50,949 bases of DNA from assembly GCA_031178585.1 (NCBI GenBank), contig JAPSIT010000003.1, positions 1 to 50,949 of the forward strand, written 5' to 3'. The notes under the pieces were generated by a model. It was not told where the DNA came from and ran no database searches. It saw nothing but the letters and a program-made list of their open reading frames with translations. This document shows, piece by piece, positions 7,953 through 17,288 of this stretch. Numbering within the stretch: position 1 is the first letter of the stretch; each line of letters starts with the position of its first letter. The stretch is from Arthrobacter sp. GTDB taxonomy: Bacteria > Actinomycetota > Actinomycetes > Actinomycetales > Micrococcaceae. A program made the translations under genes and the position numbers.

Positions 7953-9376
7953 ATGAAACCTGGAACTGGCGGCACATCCGCCACTGACAGCTTGTCTGCC
8001 GTTGAACCTCTGCACGCCGACGTCGCCGTCATTGGCGGCGGTGTGATCGGCCACGGGATCGCCTGGGAGGCCAGACGCTCGGGACGCTCCGTGGTCCTCA
8101 TCGATGAGGCTCCCGGAACAGGGGCCAGTTGGGCCGCTGCGGGCATGCTCGCCCCGGTGAGTGAACTGCATTACCAGGAGGAGGAGCTCCTAGAGCTCAT
8201 GCTCGAGTCCTCCGCGCTGTGGCCCGGCTTCGCAGAGACGCTCAACGCTGCGCAGGATGCTGGCCAGCAGGACACCGGCTACCTCGCGTCACCGACCATC
8301 GCGGTCGGCGCCGATCAGGCTGACCGCCGCACCCTGATGGACCTTCGCGCGGTTCAGCAGGCGCACGGCCTCGTCGTCGAACCGCTGACCATCCGCGCTG
8401 CCCGGCTGCGTGAGCCGCTGCTGAGTCCAGGCATTTCCTGTGCCCTGGAGGTTCCGGCGGACCACCAGGTTGATCCGCGCAAACTCGTGAAGTGCATTGC
8501 GGCTGCGTTGTCCCGCCACGCTCCCGGTGCGCGGACTGCCGTGGCCGGTGCGGAAAGCGGCTATGCGGTGCGGAGCAACGCCGCGGCACTGCTGTGGGAC
8601 GACGGGAGGGTCAGCGGTGTCCGGCTGGCCGGCGGCGGGGCGGTGCTGGCCGCAGAAACCGTGGTGGCCAACGGCCTCGCGGCTGCCTCCCTGGACGGAC
8701 TGCCGGAGAACCTGCATCTTCCCCTCCGCCCGGTCTACGGCGATATTCTCAGGCTCCGGGTCCCGGACCGGCTGCGTCCGCTGCTCACGGCTACCGTTCG
8801 CGGCATTGTCCGCGGAGTTCCGGTCTACCTTGTTCCGCGGCAGGACGGGACTGTGGTCATTGGTGCCACCCAGCGCGAAGACGGGCAGGCCGCTCCCAGC
8901 GCGGGCGGGGTCTATCAGCTCCTCAGGGACGCGCAGACCCTTGTGCCGGCAGTCGCCGAGCTGGAACTTCTCGAGGCAACGGCCCGCGCACGTCCGGGCA
9001 CGCCGGACAACGCGCCGCTGCTGGGCCGGGTGTCCACAGCAAAAGGCTGCGATTCCGGAGCAGCGGGCAGCAAGCCGGGAGCGCATGTGCCGGGACTCGT
9101 CATCGCTACCGGCTTTTTCCGGCACGGGGTCCTCCTGGCGCCTGCCGCGGCCGTCATCTGCCGTGAGCTGATGGACGGTGTGGAGGACAGCCGCTGGGGC
9201 GCCTTCCGTCCCGGACGGTTCCCGGCTGAGCAGCCGGCCCCGTTGACTGCTGCCGTACCAGGCATGTCGCCTCGAGTCCCGACAGAGGCAGGCCCAGCCG
9301 CTTCAGACCCAGGTGCCGCTGCGATCCCAGGCGCCGCTTCGAACCCAGTCATATTTGACCAGAGCAAGGAATCAGC

Positions 9377-9380
<4 letters not shown>
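7953..9380 (+). CDS. thiO: glycine oxidase ThiO
   Basis: 475 residues of an FAD-dependent amine oxidase. The dinucleotide-binding motif is [16 protein letters not shown] near residues 25-40, followed by [20 protein letters not shown], typical of ThiO and related D-amino-acid oxidases. C-terminal [14 protein letters not shown] and a [15 protein letters not shown] segment are the FAD- and substrate-site signature. It oxidises glycine to iminoacetate, a precursor of the thiazole ring, for ThiG. The last 50 or so residues are a Pro/Ala-rich tail absent from shorter family members. It starts 7 bases after the TPP riboswitch and overlaps thiS by 4 bases, so it is the first gene of a riboswitch-controlled operon. 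Confidence 0.92.
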
Positions 9381-10431
<1,051 letters not shown>

Positions 10432-10498
10432 GGCCCGGATTCTGACTGTGCGGATGAGCGATGGGCGGGCTCACCCGCTACCCGTCAAGGAGTCAGCC

Positions 10499-11164
10499 GT
10501 GGCAACCAGGGACGAGATTCTCACCCGCCCCCAGATTGACGAGGCCCTTGCGGGCCTGCCCGGCTGGCGTTACCGCCTGGGCGGGCTGGTCACTGTCTAC
10601 AAGACGCCGACGGCGGCCGGCGCGCTCGAGCTGATTGCCGCCGTCGGGCGTCTTGCCGAGGAGAAGAACCACCACCCGGACCTGGATTGGCGGTACAACC
10701 GCGTGTTCATCCGGTTCACCTCCCACGACGTGGGCGGCGAGGTGACGCCGCGTGACATCGCCTCCGCCGCAGCCGTCACCAAGGCGGCCGCAGAGGCCGG
10801 CGCCGACTCCGAACCGGGCCTGTACCGGACCGTGGAAATTGGCCTCGATACTCCCGATCCGTCGGCAATAGCGGAAGTCTGGCGTGTTGCGCTGGGCTAC
10901 AAAAAGGGCAGGGGCGGCAGCCTGCAGGATCCCTACGGCCGGGGCCCAGGGCTCTGGTTCCAGGAAACCCTCGCGCCCAATGACAACCGGCTCCATCTGG
11001 ACATCCACCGCTCCAAGGCTGAATCCGGTCCCGCGCTGGAGAAGGTCGCAGCCACCGGCGCACTAATGAACAGTGACCACGCACCCAACTGGGTGGTGGT
11101 CACTGATGTTCAAGGAAACCGCCTGTGCCTGTGCACTGAGGAAGGCGAAGAGCCCGGCAGCTGA
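10499..11164 (+). CDS. pterin-4a-carbinolamine dehydratase-like / glyoxalase-like fusion
   Basis: 221 residues in two parts. Residues 1-95 follow the PCD/DCoH fold: LPGWRYRLGGLVTVYKT, then KNHHPDLDWRYNRVFIRFTSHDVGG with the HHP motif that holds the catalytic histidines of pterin-4a-carbinolamine dehydratase. Residues 105-221 form a VOC/glyoxalase-like domain: YRTVEIGLDT, GLWFQET, NRLHLDIHRS and the terminal WVVVTDVQGNRLCLC. Fusions of these two are common in actinobacteria as proteins of unknown role; no phenylalanine hydroxylase is seen here. The GTG start has AAGGAG at 10487-10492 with 6-base spacing; the ORF open upstream is in another frame of thiG. Confidence 0.8.
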   Translation: MATRDEILTRPQIDEALAGLPGWRYRLGGLVTVYKTPTAAGALELIAAVGRLAEEKNHHPDLDWRYNRVFIRFTSHDVGGEVTPRDIASAAAVTKAAAEAGADSEPGLYRTVEIGLDTPDPSAIAEVWRVALGYKKGRGGSLQDPYGRGPGLWFQETLAPNDNRLHLDIHRSKAESGPALEKVAATGALMNSDHAPNWVVVTDVQGNRLCLCTEEGEEPGS

Positions 11165-11211
11165 TGCTGCACGAATGACGCCCTCAAACCGGCGGCGGCT
11201 TGGGACGTTTC

Positions 11212-11514
11212 CTACATCTTGAGGGCTTCCGTAAGGCGCTGAGTGTCCTGTCTCGTCCTGGACCGCCCGAGGAAGGCGGCAAAGGCCACAGCCGCTGCCG
11301 CACCTGCAACCATGGGGACGATCCATGGAATCCAGGTCAGGCCCGGCTGGTACCCGAGGCCGGCCGCCATGCAGATAATCCACGCGATCATGCCCACCGC
11401 CGTCGCCACACCTGCCGGCAGGAACATGCCGTACTTGGCATGGCGCCTGTCATTCGCCCAGACGATGAAGCCCGAGGCAACAGTGACCAGCACGACGATG
11501 ACGAGGGACAGCAT
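11212..11514 (-). CDS. small membrane protein of unknown function
   Basis: 100 residues with three hydrophobic segments: an N-terminal LSLVIVVLVTVASGFIVW, a middle GVATAVGMIAWIICMAAGLG and a third WIVPMVAGAAAAVAFAAFLG, then a charged tail RSRTRQDTQRLTEALKM facing the cytoplasm. Loop residues DRRHAKYG are positive. No family recognised. It lies 8 bases downstream of the DUF3107 gene on the same strand, so the two are probably co-transcribed with the TetR gene further upstream. Confidence 0.7.
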   Translation of the reverse strand: MLSLVIVVLVTVASGFIVWANDRRHAKYGMFLPAGVATAVGMIAWIICMAAGLGYQPGLTWIPWIVPMVAGAAAAVAFAAFLGRSRTRQDTQRLTEALKM

Positions 11515-11522
11515 GGTCAGCC

Positions 11523-11747
11523 CTAGAGTGCGCCGAAGCCGACCCGGCGGACTTCTTCCGCGCCGATCTCGACGTAGCCCAACACGCTTGACGGCACAAT
11601 GATCTGGCGGCCCTTCTCGTCGGTCAGGCGCAGTTCGGTGCCCTTGGCGAGTGATTCTGCTACGACCTTGGCTACTGCGTCAGCATCCTGGGCCGATTCC
11701 AGCACGAGTTCGCGGCCGATGTTCTGAATGCCGATCTTTACTTCCAC
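11523..11747 (-). CDS. DUF3107 family protein
   Basis: 74 residues, MEVKIGIQNIGRELVLES start and IIVPSSVLGYVEIGAEE near the end; both are the DUF3107 signature. The family is short, soluble, nearly restricted to actinobacteria and of unknown function. It sits next to a TetR gene here, as it does in Mycobacterium tuberculosis (Rv3208A beside Rv3208, from memory). GTG start with GGGAGG 7 bases upstream. 63 bases separate it from the TetR stop. Confidence 0.88.
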   Translation of the reverse strand: MEVKIGIQNIGRELVLESAQDADAVAKVVAESLAKGTELRLTDEKGRQIIVPSSVLGYVEIGAEEVRRVGFGAL

Positions 11748-11810
11748 AGCAAGGCCTCCCAGCCAGTCAATGTTGATTCGATGTTCAAGGGGTAGTTCTC
11801 CCTTTGTAGT

Positions 11811-12494
11811 CTAGGTCTCTTTGGGGAAGCGAGAGATTCCGCGCCAAGCTAAACGGTAGATCAGGTCACTGGCCACATCGATGTCCAGGTCTCCGCCGGT
11901 TTCGAGCCAGTAACGCGCGCTCACGTGCGCCATTCCGGCGAGGGCCCGGCCGAGCAACTGCGCCTCCAGGTGCGGCAGCTTGGTGTCTTCGGCGATGACG
12001 TGCGCGATGGCGTCGGCAAAAGCTTTGTTGAAGGTTTCGAGCCGCGAGCTGACATCGGGATCATTGACCAGATCGGACTCGAAGACGAGGCGGTGCGCCT
12101 GGTCATCGCTGTCGATGAAGCGGTAGTAGGCCCGCATGACAGCCTGGACCCGCTCCTTGTTGTCCGCGGTGGAGTTGAGTGCGCCCATCATGAGGTCTGT
12201 AAGGGCGCTGAGGTGGTTGTCCAGGAGCGCGAGATAGAGCTCGCGCTTGGAAGGAAAGTGCTGGTACAGCACGGGTTTGCTGACATGGGCGGTCTCGGCG
12301 ATCTCGTCCATGGCGGCACCGTGGTAGCCGTTGGCCACGAAGACTTCCTGGGCTGCCTTCAGCAGCTGGGCACGGCGCTCATCACGGGGCAGCCGGGCGG
12401 AACGCTGGCCGGGGACCCGGCCCCCAGCGGAGGAGGGCGCGGCCTGAGTCCGATCAGCCGGTGCATCGTGAATCACTGTTGGCCTTCTTTCCAT
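11811..12494 (-). CDS. TetR-family transcriptional regulator
   Basis: About 227 residues. The DNA-binding domain starts at RLPRDERRAQLLKAAQEVF. The helix-turn-helix is MDEIAETAHVSKPVLYQHF, with the TetR-typical YxHF followed by SKRELYLALL. The C-terminal half is helical (ligand/dimer domain). It is divergent from moeZ with a short shared promoter region that carries a perfect palindrome. Start unclear: ATG at 12494 has no strong binding site; an upstream GTG at 12509 and a downstream GTG at 12476 are in frame, and the latter has AGAAGG upstream. Ligand unknown. Gene pairing with DUF3107 and moeZ is conserved in actinobacteria. Confidence 0.88.
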   Translation of the reverse strand: MERRPTVIHDAPADRTQAAPSSAGGRVPGQRSARLPRDERRAQLLKAAQEVFVANGYHGAAMDEIAETAHVSKPVLYQHFPSKRELYLALLDNHLSALTDLMMGALNSTADNKERVQAVMRAYYRFIDSDDQAHRLVFESDLVNDPDVSSRLETFNKAFADAIAHVIAEDTKLPHLEAQLLGRALAGMAHVSARYWLETGGDLDIDVASDLIYRLAWRGISRFPKET

Positions 12495-12510
12495 TTCAGT
12501 TAACTTCACT

Positions 12511-12524
12511 TTACCCGGGGGTAA
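12511..12524. promoter_or_regulatory. palindrome in the tetR/moeZ promoter region, candidate operator
   Basis: TTACCC-GG-GGGTAA is a perfect 6-base inverted repeat with a 2-base spacer, just outside the TetR start region. It overlaps TAATAT at 12522-12527, a plausible -10 for moeZ on the + strand. A second short palindrome AGTTAACT lies at 12498-12505. Position and symmetry suit autoregulation by the adjacent TetR protein. Binding is inferred, not shown. Confidence 0.5.
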
Positions 12525-12560
12525 TATGACCGCGCGGTACCTTCAGGCATACATTGAAGT

Positions 12561-13760
12561 ATGGTTTCTCCGTCCACTGCAAATACAGCACGCACCTCAC
12601 CGGACCCCCTTGTCGAACCGGCAGCCGAACTTTCGCCGGAAGAGGTGGAACGGTACTCCCGGCACCTCATCATTCCGGAGATGGGCGCGGTTGGCCAAAG
12701 GCGCCTGAAAAACGCCCGGGTGCTTGTGATCGGTGCCGGCGGACTGGGTTCCCCTGCCCTGCTCTACCTTGCCGCGGCCGGTGTCGGGACCATCGGGATC
12801 ATCGACGACGACGCCGTTGACCTGAGCAACCTGCAGCGCCAGATCATCCACGGCGTGGCGGATGTGGGACGGCCAAAGATCGAGTCTGCCCGCGACGCCA
12901 TTGCCGCCCTGAACCCGCTGGTCGACGTCCGTATGCACAATGTCCGGCTGGACGCTTCCAACGCCCTGGAGCTGTTCTCCGGCTATGACCTGATTCTTGA
13001 CGGGGCCGATAACTTCGCCACCCGCTACCTCGTTAACGATGCCGCCGCCATCCTCGGGAAGCCGTACGTGTGGGGATCGATCTTCCGGTTCGACGGGCAG
13101 GTCAGCGTGTTCTGGGAGAAGCACGGCCCCACCTACCGCGACCTCTACCCGGAGGCCCCGCCGGCAGGTTCCGTGCCGTCCTGCGGCGAAGGCGGTGTGT
13201 TCGGGATGCTGTGCGCCGCGGTTGGCTCCCTGATGGTGACCGAGGCCGTGAAGCTGATTACCGGCGTCGGGCGTTCCCTGTTGGGACGGGTGGCGCTGTA
13301 TGACGCTCTCGGCGGAAGCTGGCGCGAAATCAGGGTCGCCAAGGATCCCGCGGCCGCGCCCATCACGGAGCTGACGGATTACGAGGCATTCTGCGGCATC
13401 ACTCCGGCGGAGCCTGCGGACACGGAACACACCATCACTGCTAAGCAGTTGGCCACCATGCTGGCGTCCCGGGAGGCAGGGCTGAAGGACTTTGAGCTTG
13501 TGGATGTCCGGGAAGCGGGGGAGTACGACATCGTCAGGATCAATGGTTCCGTCCTCATCCCGCAGGGCAGAATCCTTTCCGGCGAAGCGTGGGCCGAGCT
13601 GCCGCAGGACCGGGACATCGTCTTCCATTGCAAGGCAGGCTCCCGGTCTGCGGCGGTACTTACCGCAGCCAGGAAGGCAGGCTACCAGCGCGTGAGCCAT
13701 CTCGACGGCGGCATCCTCGCCTGGGTCAGGGACGTGGAGCCGCACAAGCCCGTTTACTGA
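12561..13760 (+). CDS. moeZ: adenylyltransferase/sulfurtransferase MoeZ
   Basis: 399 residues. The N-terminal 270 or so are a ThiF/MoeB E1-like adenylyltransferase: RYSRHLIIPEMG near 31, nucleotide loop VLVIGAGGLGSPALLYLAAA at 54-73, then IDDDAVDLSNLQRQIIH and ILDGADNFATRYLVND. Residues 290-399 are a rhodanese domain with the active loop FHCKAGSRS, nucleophile Cys357. Such fusions adenylate and then thiocarboxylate sulfur carriers ending in Gly-Gly (MoaD, CysO, ThiS). With no thiF or moeB seen, it probably serves ThiS from the nearby thi operon. The CxxC zinc pairs of stand-alone MoeB are not visible, as expected for MoeZ. ATG start, weak binding site GAAG. Confidence 0.92.
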   Translation: MVSPSTANTARTSPDPLVEPAAELSPEEVERYSRHLIIPEMGAVGQRRLKNARVLVIGAGGLGSPALLYLAAAGVGTIGIIDDDAVDLSNLQRQIIHGVADVGRPKIESARDAIAALNPLVDVRMHNVRLDASNALELFSGYDLILDGADNFATRYLVNDAAAILGKPYVWGSIFRFDGQVSVFWEKHGPTYRDLYPEAPPAGSVPSCGEGGVFGMLCAAVGSLMVTEAVKLITGVGRSLLGRVALYDALGGSWREIRVAKDPAAAPITELTDYEAFCGITPAEPADTEHTITAKQLATMLASREAGLKDFELVDVREAGEYDIVRINGSVLIPQGRILSGEAWAELPQDRDIVFHCKAGSRSAAVLTAARKAGYQRVSHLDGGILAWVRDVEPHKPVY

Positions 13761-13866
13761 CGGGAGCGGCCTGCCGCCCAAAGCTGCCCGGCGCCCGTCA
13801 GCGGATCTCATGCTGCCGGGGGCTGTCGGCAGGTGCCCGGATGCCAGGACCGAGGTGCCAAGATGC

Positions 13867-14583
13867 TCACAGCCGCTGCAGGCCGCTGGCGGCCATAGTA
13901 GGCAGCGACAGCGTCACAATCCGGTCCTGAACCGGGTCCGTGTACTCCAGTTCCAGGCGGGAGGAGCCGGACGGAGCAAGATAACTGATCCAATGGTGCT
14001 CTGTGGCCCCCGGTGCCAGTGTGCCGGCACTCTGACCGTAGCCCTGGGGTGTGACCGTCGTGGATGACGGCGCCAGCCTCAGGCGGAGCTGCCCGGGACT
14101 GAACAGCACCGGTTCCGAAGTCGAGTTGAGCAGTTCAACCTCAACAAGGACCACCTCGGCCCACGTCAGGTTCACCGGCTGCGGCGATGCAGGGTTAACC
14201 GGAATGTCGGCATCATGGCCGTGGGAATCTGCACCTGCGCCAGTGACAGCGCCTACCGCCTGGACGTCGCGGGGGGTGGTTCCCGAATACGCCGCCAAGG
14301 CCGCGGGACCTGTGAGGGCGGCGGCAGCCGCTTCCACCGTCCGGTAGGCCGGGCGCCCCTGCGCGTCGAGCCTGGCGAGCCGGCCGGCCCGGGTCACTGA
14401 CAGGGAACCAAAAGCGGTGTCTTGCCGTGCGCCGGATTCCGGGCCACCGCGGGAAACGGCGCCGTACATCCCGCCGGCTGTCAGCAGGACGGCGCCGCCG
14501 CCTACAATCAGCCCGAATTGGCGGCGGCTCAGGACGGGGACAGAAAACGTACGGTCATCAGGATTCACTGCTCGCACCCCCAA
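13867..14583 (-). CDS. exported protein with twin-arginine signal, function unknown
   Basis: 238 residues. The N-terminus has SRRQFGL followed by a hydrophobic stretch LIVGGGAVLLTAGGMYGAVS, a fair twin-arginine signal or signal anchor; no lipobox cysteine is seen. The mature part ends in a beta-rich domain (VEVELLNSTSEPVLFSPGQL, then SSTTVTPQGYG, then a terminal LELEYTDPVQDRIVTLSLP) resembling an immunoglobulin-like domain of the DUF4352 kind. A DSHGHDAD stretch could bind metal. The frame opens with TTG at 14583; GTG at 14577 or 14568 are equally possible. It lies 81 bases downstream of hemA on the same strand and may be read through from it. I do not recognise the family. Confidence 0.6.
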   Translation of the reverse strand: MGVRAVNPDDRTFSVPVLSRRQFGLIVGGGAVLLTAGGMYGAVSRGGPESGARQDTAFGSLSVTRAGRLARLDAQGRPAYRTVEAAAAALTGPAALAAYSGTTPRDVQAVGAVTGAGADSHGHDADIPVNPASPQPVNLTWAEVVLVEVELLNSTSEPVLFSPGQLRLRLAPSSTTVTPQGYGQSAGTLAPGATEHHWISYLAPSGSSRLELEYTDPVQDRIVTLSLPTMAASGLQRL

Positions 14584-14664
14584 TAGGTTTCTCAGTGAAA
14601 CCCATGCTCCGCGGCGAGCCTATGGAAACCTTGCAGGATTCTTGGGGCGCAGCTGGGACCGCTG

Positions 14665-16032
14665 TTAGGCCGAGTTCCTCTGGGCGGCGGCCTCGGTGAG
14701 CGCCGCAGTGGTGGACAGCGACTCGGGGGCAAGCTGCGTGTGGTCCACCGGGCATTCAGCCTTGGCCGCGGCAGCGGGTTGTTCCACCGTAATCCCGTAC
14801 AGGGTTTCAAGGGCGGCAACGTAATCGTCCTGCTGGCCGTTGGCGGCAAGCTCCCGGGCTCGGACCGTGGGAACGTGGAGCAGCTGCTTCACCATGCGGC
14901 GGAGGGCGAACTCCACTTCCTCGGCGGCGGCGGTGCAGCCGTGGCGGGCGCGGACCTTCTCCATTTCGGCGTCCAGCACGTTCATGGTGTGCCGGCGCAG
15001 TGCCACGATGGCCGAGTCAACGGACCTTGCTTCCCGTTCCTGCTCGAAGGACTGCGCGGCTCCCGAGACGATGCTGCTGGCCTGGGCGAGGGACTCGGCC
15101 TGCTCTTCCGGAGCGGCCAAGCGCACCGATTCCAGGGTCAGGAGCTCAACGCCGTCGAGCTCTCCAACAGCGGGATCAAAGTCGTGCGTGAGGGCCAAGT
15201 CGATGGCAATCAGGGGGCGATCGGAACCGGACCGGACCTCGGCGAGCTCGGCGGCATCGACCCTATTATCTGATCCGCTGCAGCCGATCATGACGTCGGC
15301 GGCGGCAACAGCCGGCCGGAGGGTGTCGCCGTCGAGGGCGGTGCCGCCACGGGTCGCCACGAAGGTGGCGGCGCGGCCCGACGAAGAATAAACGGAAATG
15401 TCACGGCAGCCGCGTTCCCGCAGCAGGGCCATCGTGGCGCCCGCGTAGGCGCCGGTACCGAACACCACGACCTTCTTGGTGGACCAGTCGGAATCTTCGG
15501 AGAGGTCGGTGGCCAGATCCAGCGCCACTGAAACGATGGACAGTCCCCGGGAACCCAAGGCCGTCTGCGCTCCGACGTCCTTCGCCGTCTTGGAAGCGGC
15601 CTGGAAGAGGCGGACCAGGCCCGGGCTTGCGGTACCTTCGTGCTGCGCGGTGATCAGCGCACGGCGCACCTGGCCCGCGATCTCGCGTTCCCCGACTACC
15701 GCCGAATCCAGTCCCGAGCTGACAGCAAAGAGGTGATGGCTGACGTCGGGGCCCGTCCGGGTGCTGAAGGAGCGGGAGACGAGCTGTTCGCTAAGGCCGC
15801 TCATTTCACTGATCTGGCCAACCAGGGCGGCCCGGGCAGCTTCGACGTCATCCGCGTGTGATGCTTCACCATAGATTTCGTAGCGGTTGCAGGTGGCGAG
15901 GACCACCGCACCCGTCACTGCCGGCGACTCGGCGAGGGCGGATGTGGCAATGCCTGAGGAACCGTTGCTTAGTTGAGCGACGGTTTCGAGGTCGATGTCG
16001 GCGTGAGTAGCCACCAATGAAAAAAGAACCAC
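14665..16032 (-). CDS. hemA: glutamyl-tRNA reductase
   Basis: 455 residues. It reduces glutamyl-tRNA(Glu) with NADPH to glutamate-1-semialdehyde, the first step of the C5 route to heme. Landmarks are [15 protein letters not shown] at the start, the active-site Cys48 in [51 protein letters not shown] and the NADPH loop [17 protein letters not shown]. The C-terminal helical dimer domain ends in a longer Ala/Glu-rich tail. The open frame runs 50 codons upstream, but the family start matches the GTG at 16032. A TATGAT box 9 bases before it and the lack of a binding site suggest a nearly leaderless transcript. Divergent from hemE. Confidence 0.93.
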   Translation of the reverse strand: MVLFSLVATHADIDLETVAQLSNGSSGIATSALAESPAVTGAVVLATCNRYEIYGEASHADDVEAARAALVGQISEMSGLSEQLVSRSFSTRTGPDVSHHLFAVSSGLDSAVVGEREIAGQVRRALITAQHEGTASPGLVRLFQAASKTAKDVGAQTALGSRGLSIVSVALDLATDLSEDSDWSTKKVVVFGTGAYAGATMALLRERGCRDISVYSSSGRAATFVATRGGTALDGDTLRPAVAAADVMIGCSGSDNRVDAAELAEVRSGSDRPLIAIDLALTHDFDPAVGELDGVELLTLESVRLAAPEEQAESLAQASSIVSGAAQSFEQEREARSVDSAIVALRRHTMNVLDAEMEKVRARHGCTAAAEEVEFALRRMVKQLLHVPTVRARELAANGQQDDYVAALETLYGITVEQPAAAAKAECPVDHTQLAPESLSTTAALTEAAAQRNSA

Positions 16033-16041
16033 AGCAGGACA

Positions 16042-16047
16042 ATCATA
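16042..16047 (-). promoter_or_regulatory. -10 element of hemA, probable leaderless start
   Basis: TATGAT on the minus strand, 9 bases upstream of the hemA GTG, is a near-consensus -10 box. A TTGTTC about 19 bases further upstream could serve as -35. There is no ribosome binding site between box and start codon, so the message probably begins at or within a few bases of the GTG. Confidence 0.5.
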
Positions 16048-16140
16048 GCTTTTTCGTAAAGGCGTAGAACAACCCCCGGGCCGGAAGGCGCGCCTGTCGC
16101 GCTGTGATTCCTGCCACTGCCCTGCACGGGGCGCCCGGAC

Positions 16141-16153
16141 TGACAGCCTGTCA
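16141..16153. promoter_or_regulatory. inverted repeat between hemA and hemE
   Basis: TGACAG-C-CTGTCA, a perfect 6-base inverted repeat with a single central base, about 110 bases upstream of hemA and 37 bases upstream of hemE. Its place in the divergent promoter region makes it a candidate operator. It does not match the Rex site I know from Streptomyces hemA promoters. Confidence 0.35.
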
Positions 16154-16189
16154 TTATCTTTTGAGGGCGATTTTCGGCACAATCAAGGC

Positions 16190-17284
16190 ATGACTTCTAG
16201 CGCTGCAACTTCAGATGGCACGGCCCTTGATGCGGGCCATCCGCTCATGGACGGGCGCACCGCCGACTCGCCGCTTATCACCGCCTACCAGGGCGGCAAG
16301 CCCAGCCGCCGTCCGGTGTGGTTCATGCGCCAGGCCGGCCGGTCCCTGCCCGAGTACCTGAAGGTGCGCGAGGGTGTGGCCATGCTGGACTCGTGCCTGC
16401 GCCCTGAACTTGCCGCAGAGATCACGCTGCAGCCTGTCCGCCGCCACGACGTGGATGCAGCAATTTTCTTCTCCGACATCGTCATCCCGCTCAAGCTGGC
16501 CGGCGTCGCCGTGGACATCGTGCCCGGTGTGGGTCCGGTTTTGGGCAAGCCGGTGCGGACCGCAGCCGACGTCGCTGCCCTTCCCAAGCTCACGTGGGAG
16601 GCCCTGGAGCCCATCCGCGAAGCCGTCCGCCTGACGGTGGCCCAGCTGGGCAAGACCCCCCTCATCGGTTTCGCCGGAGCGCCCTTCACGCTCGCCGCCT
16701 ACATGGTCGAGGGCAAGCCGTCCCGTGACCACCTCGGCCCGCGCACTATGATGCACGCCGACCCGGAAACCTGGACTGCCCTGGCTAACTGGGCCGCAGA
16801 CGCCTCGGGGTTGTTCCTGCGGGCCCAGCTTGAGGCCGGCGCCTCGGCCGGGCAGCTGTTCGATTCCTGGGCAGGCTCCCTTGGCCTGGCCGACTACACC
16901 CGCTTCGTTGCACCGGCGTCCGCCAGGGCGCTGGACCACGTGCGGCACCTCGGCGCGCCGCTGGTCCACTTCGGCACGGGAACGTCCGAACTCCTGGTTG
17001 CGATGCGCGACGTCGGCGTGGACGTCGTCGGCGTCGACTACCGGTTGCCGCTGGAGGAAGCGAACCGCCGCCTGGGCGGCACCGTGCCCCTGCAGGGCAA
17101 CATCGACCCTGCCTTCCTCTCGGCCCCTTGGGAGGTGCTCGAGGCCCACGTCCGTGAGGTCATTGCCTCCGGTGCCTCCGCGCCCGGCCACGTCCTGAAC
17201 CTCGGCCACGGTGTTCCGCCGGAAACCGACCCCGATGTGCTGACCCGCATCGTCGCACTGATCCACTCCATTTCTCCGGAGTAA
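16190..17284 (+). CDS. hemE: uroporphyrinogen decarboxylase
   Basis: 364 residues. It removes the four acetate carboxyls of uroporphyrinogen III to give coproporphyrinogen III. The first signature, PVWFMRQAGRSLPEY, lies near residues 43-57, with substrate-binding arginines. Further landmarks are FFSDIVIPLKLAG, GFAGAPFTLAAYMVEG, FDSWAGSLGL, HFGTGTSELL and the terminal HVLNLGHGVPPETD. The extra 30-residue N-terminus before SPLITAYQGG is common in actinobacteria. ATG with AAGG just upstream. It is the first gene of the + strand heme operon, 4 bases before hemY. Confidence 0.95.
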   Translation: MTSSAATSDGTALDAGHPLMDGRTADSPLITAYQGGKPSRRPVWFMRQAGRSLPEYLKVREGVAMLDSCLRPELAAEITLQPVRRHDVDAAIFFSDIVIPLKLAGVAVDIVPGVGPVLGKPVRTAADVAALPKLTWEALEPIREAVRLTVAQLGKTPLIGFAGAPFTLAAYMVEGKPSRDHLGPRTMMHADPETWTALANWAADASGLFLRAQLEAGASAGQLFDSWAGSLGLADYTRFVAPASARALDHVRHLGAPLVHFGTGTSELLVAMRDVGVDVVGVDYRLPLEEANRRLGGTVPLQGNIDPAFLSAPWEVLEAHVREVIASGASAPGHVLNLGHGVPPETDPDVLTRIVALIHSISPE

Positions 17285-17288
17285 GACG

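Noticed and set aside
16033..16182. 50-codon N-terminal extension of HemA
   Set aside because: The extension lacks any family similarity; HemA proteins begin at FSLVATHAD, matching the GTG at 16032 and its -10 box.
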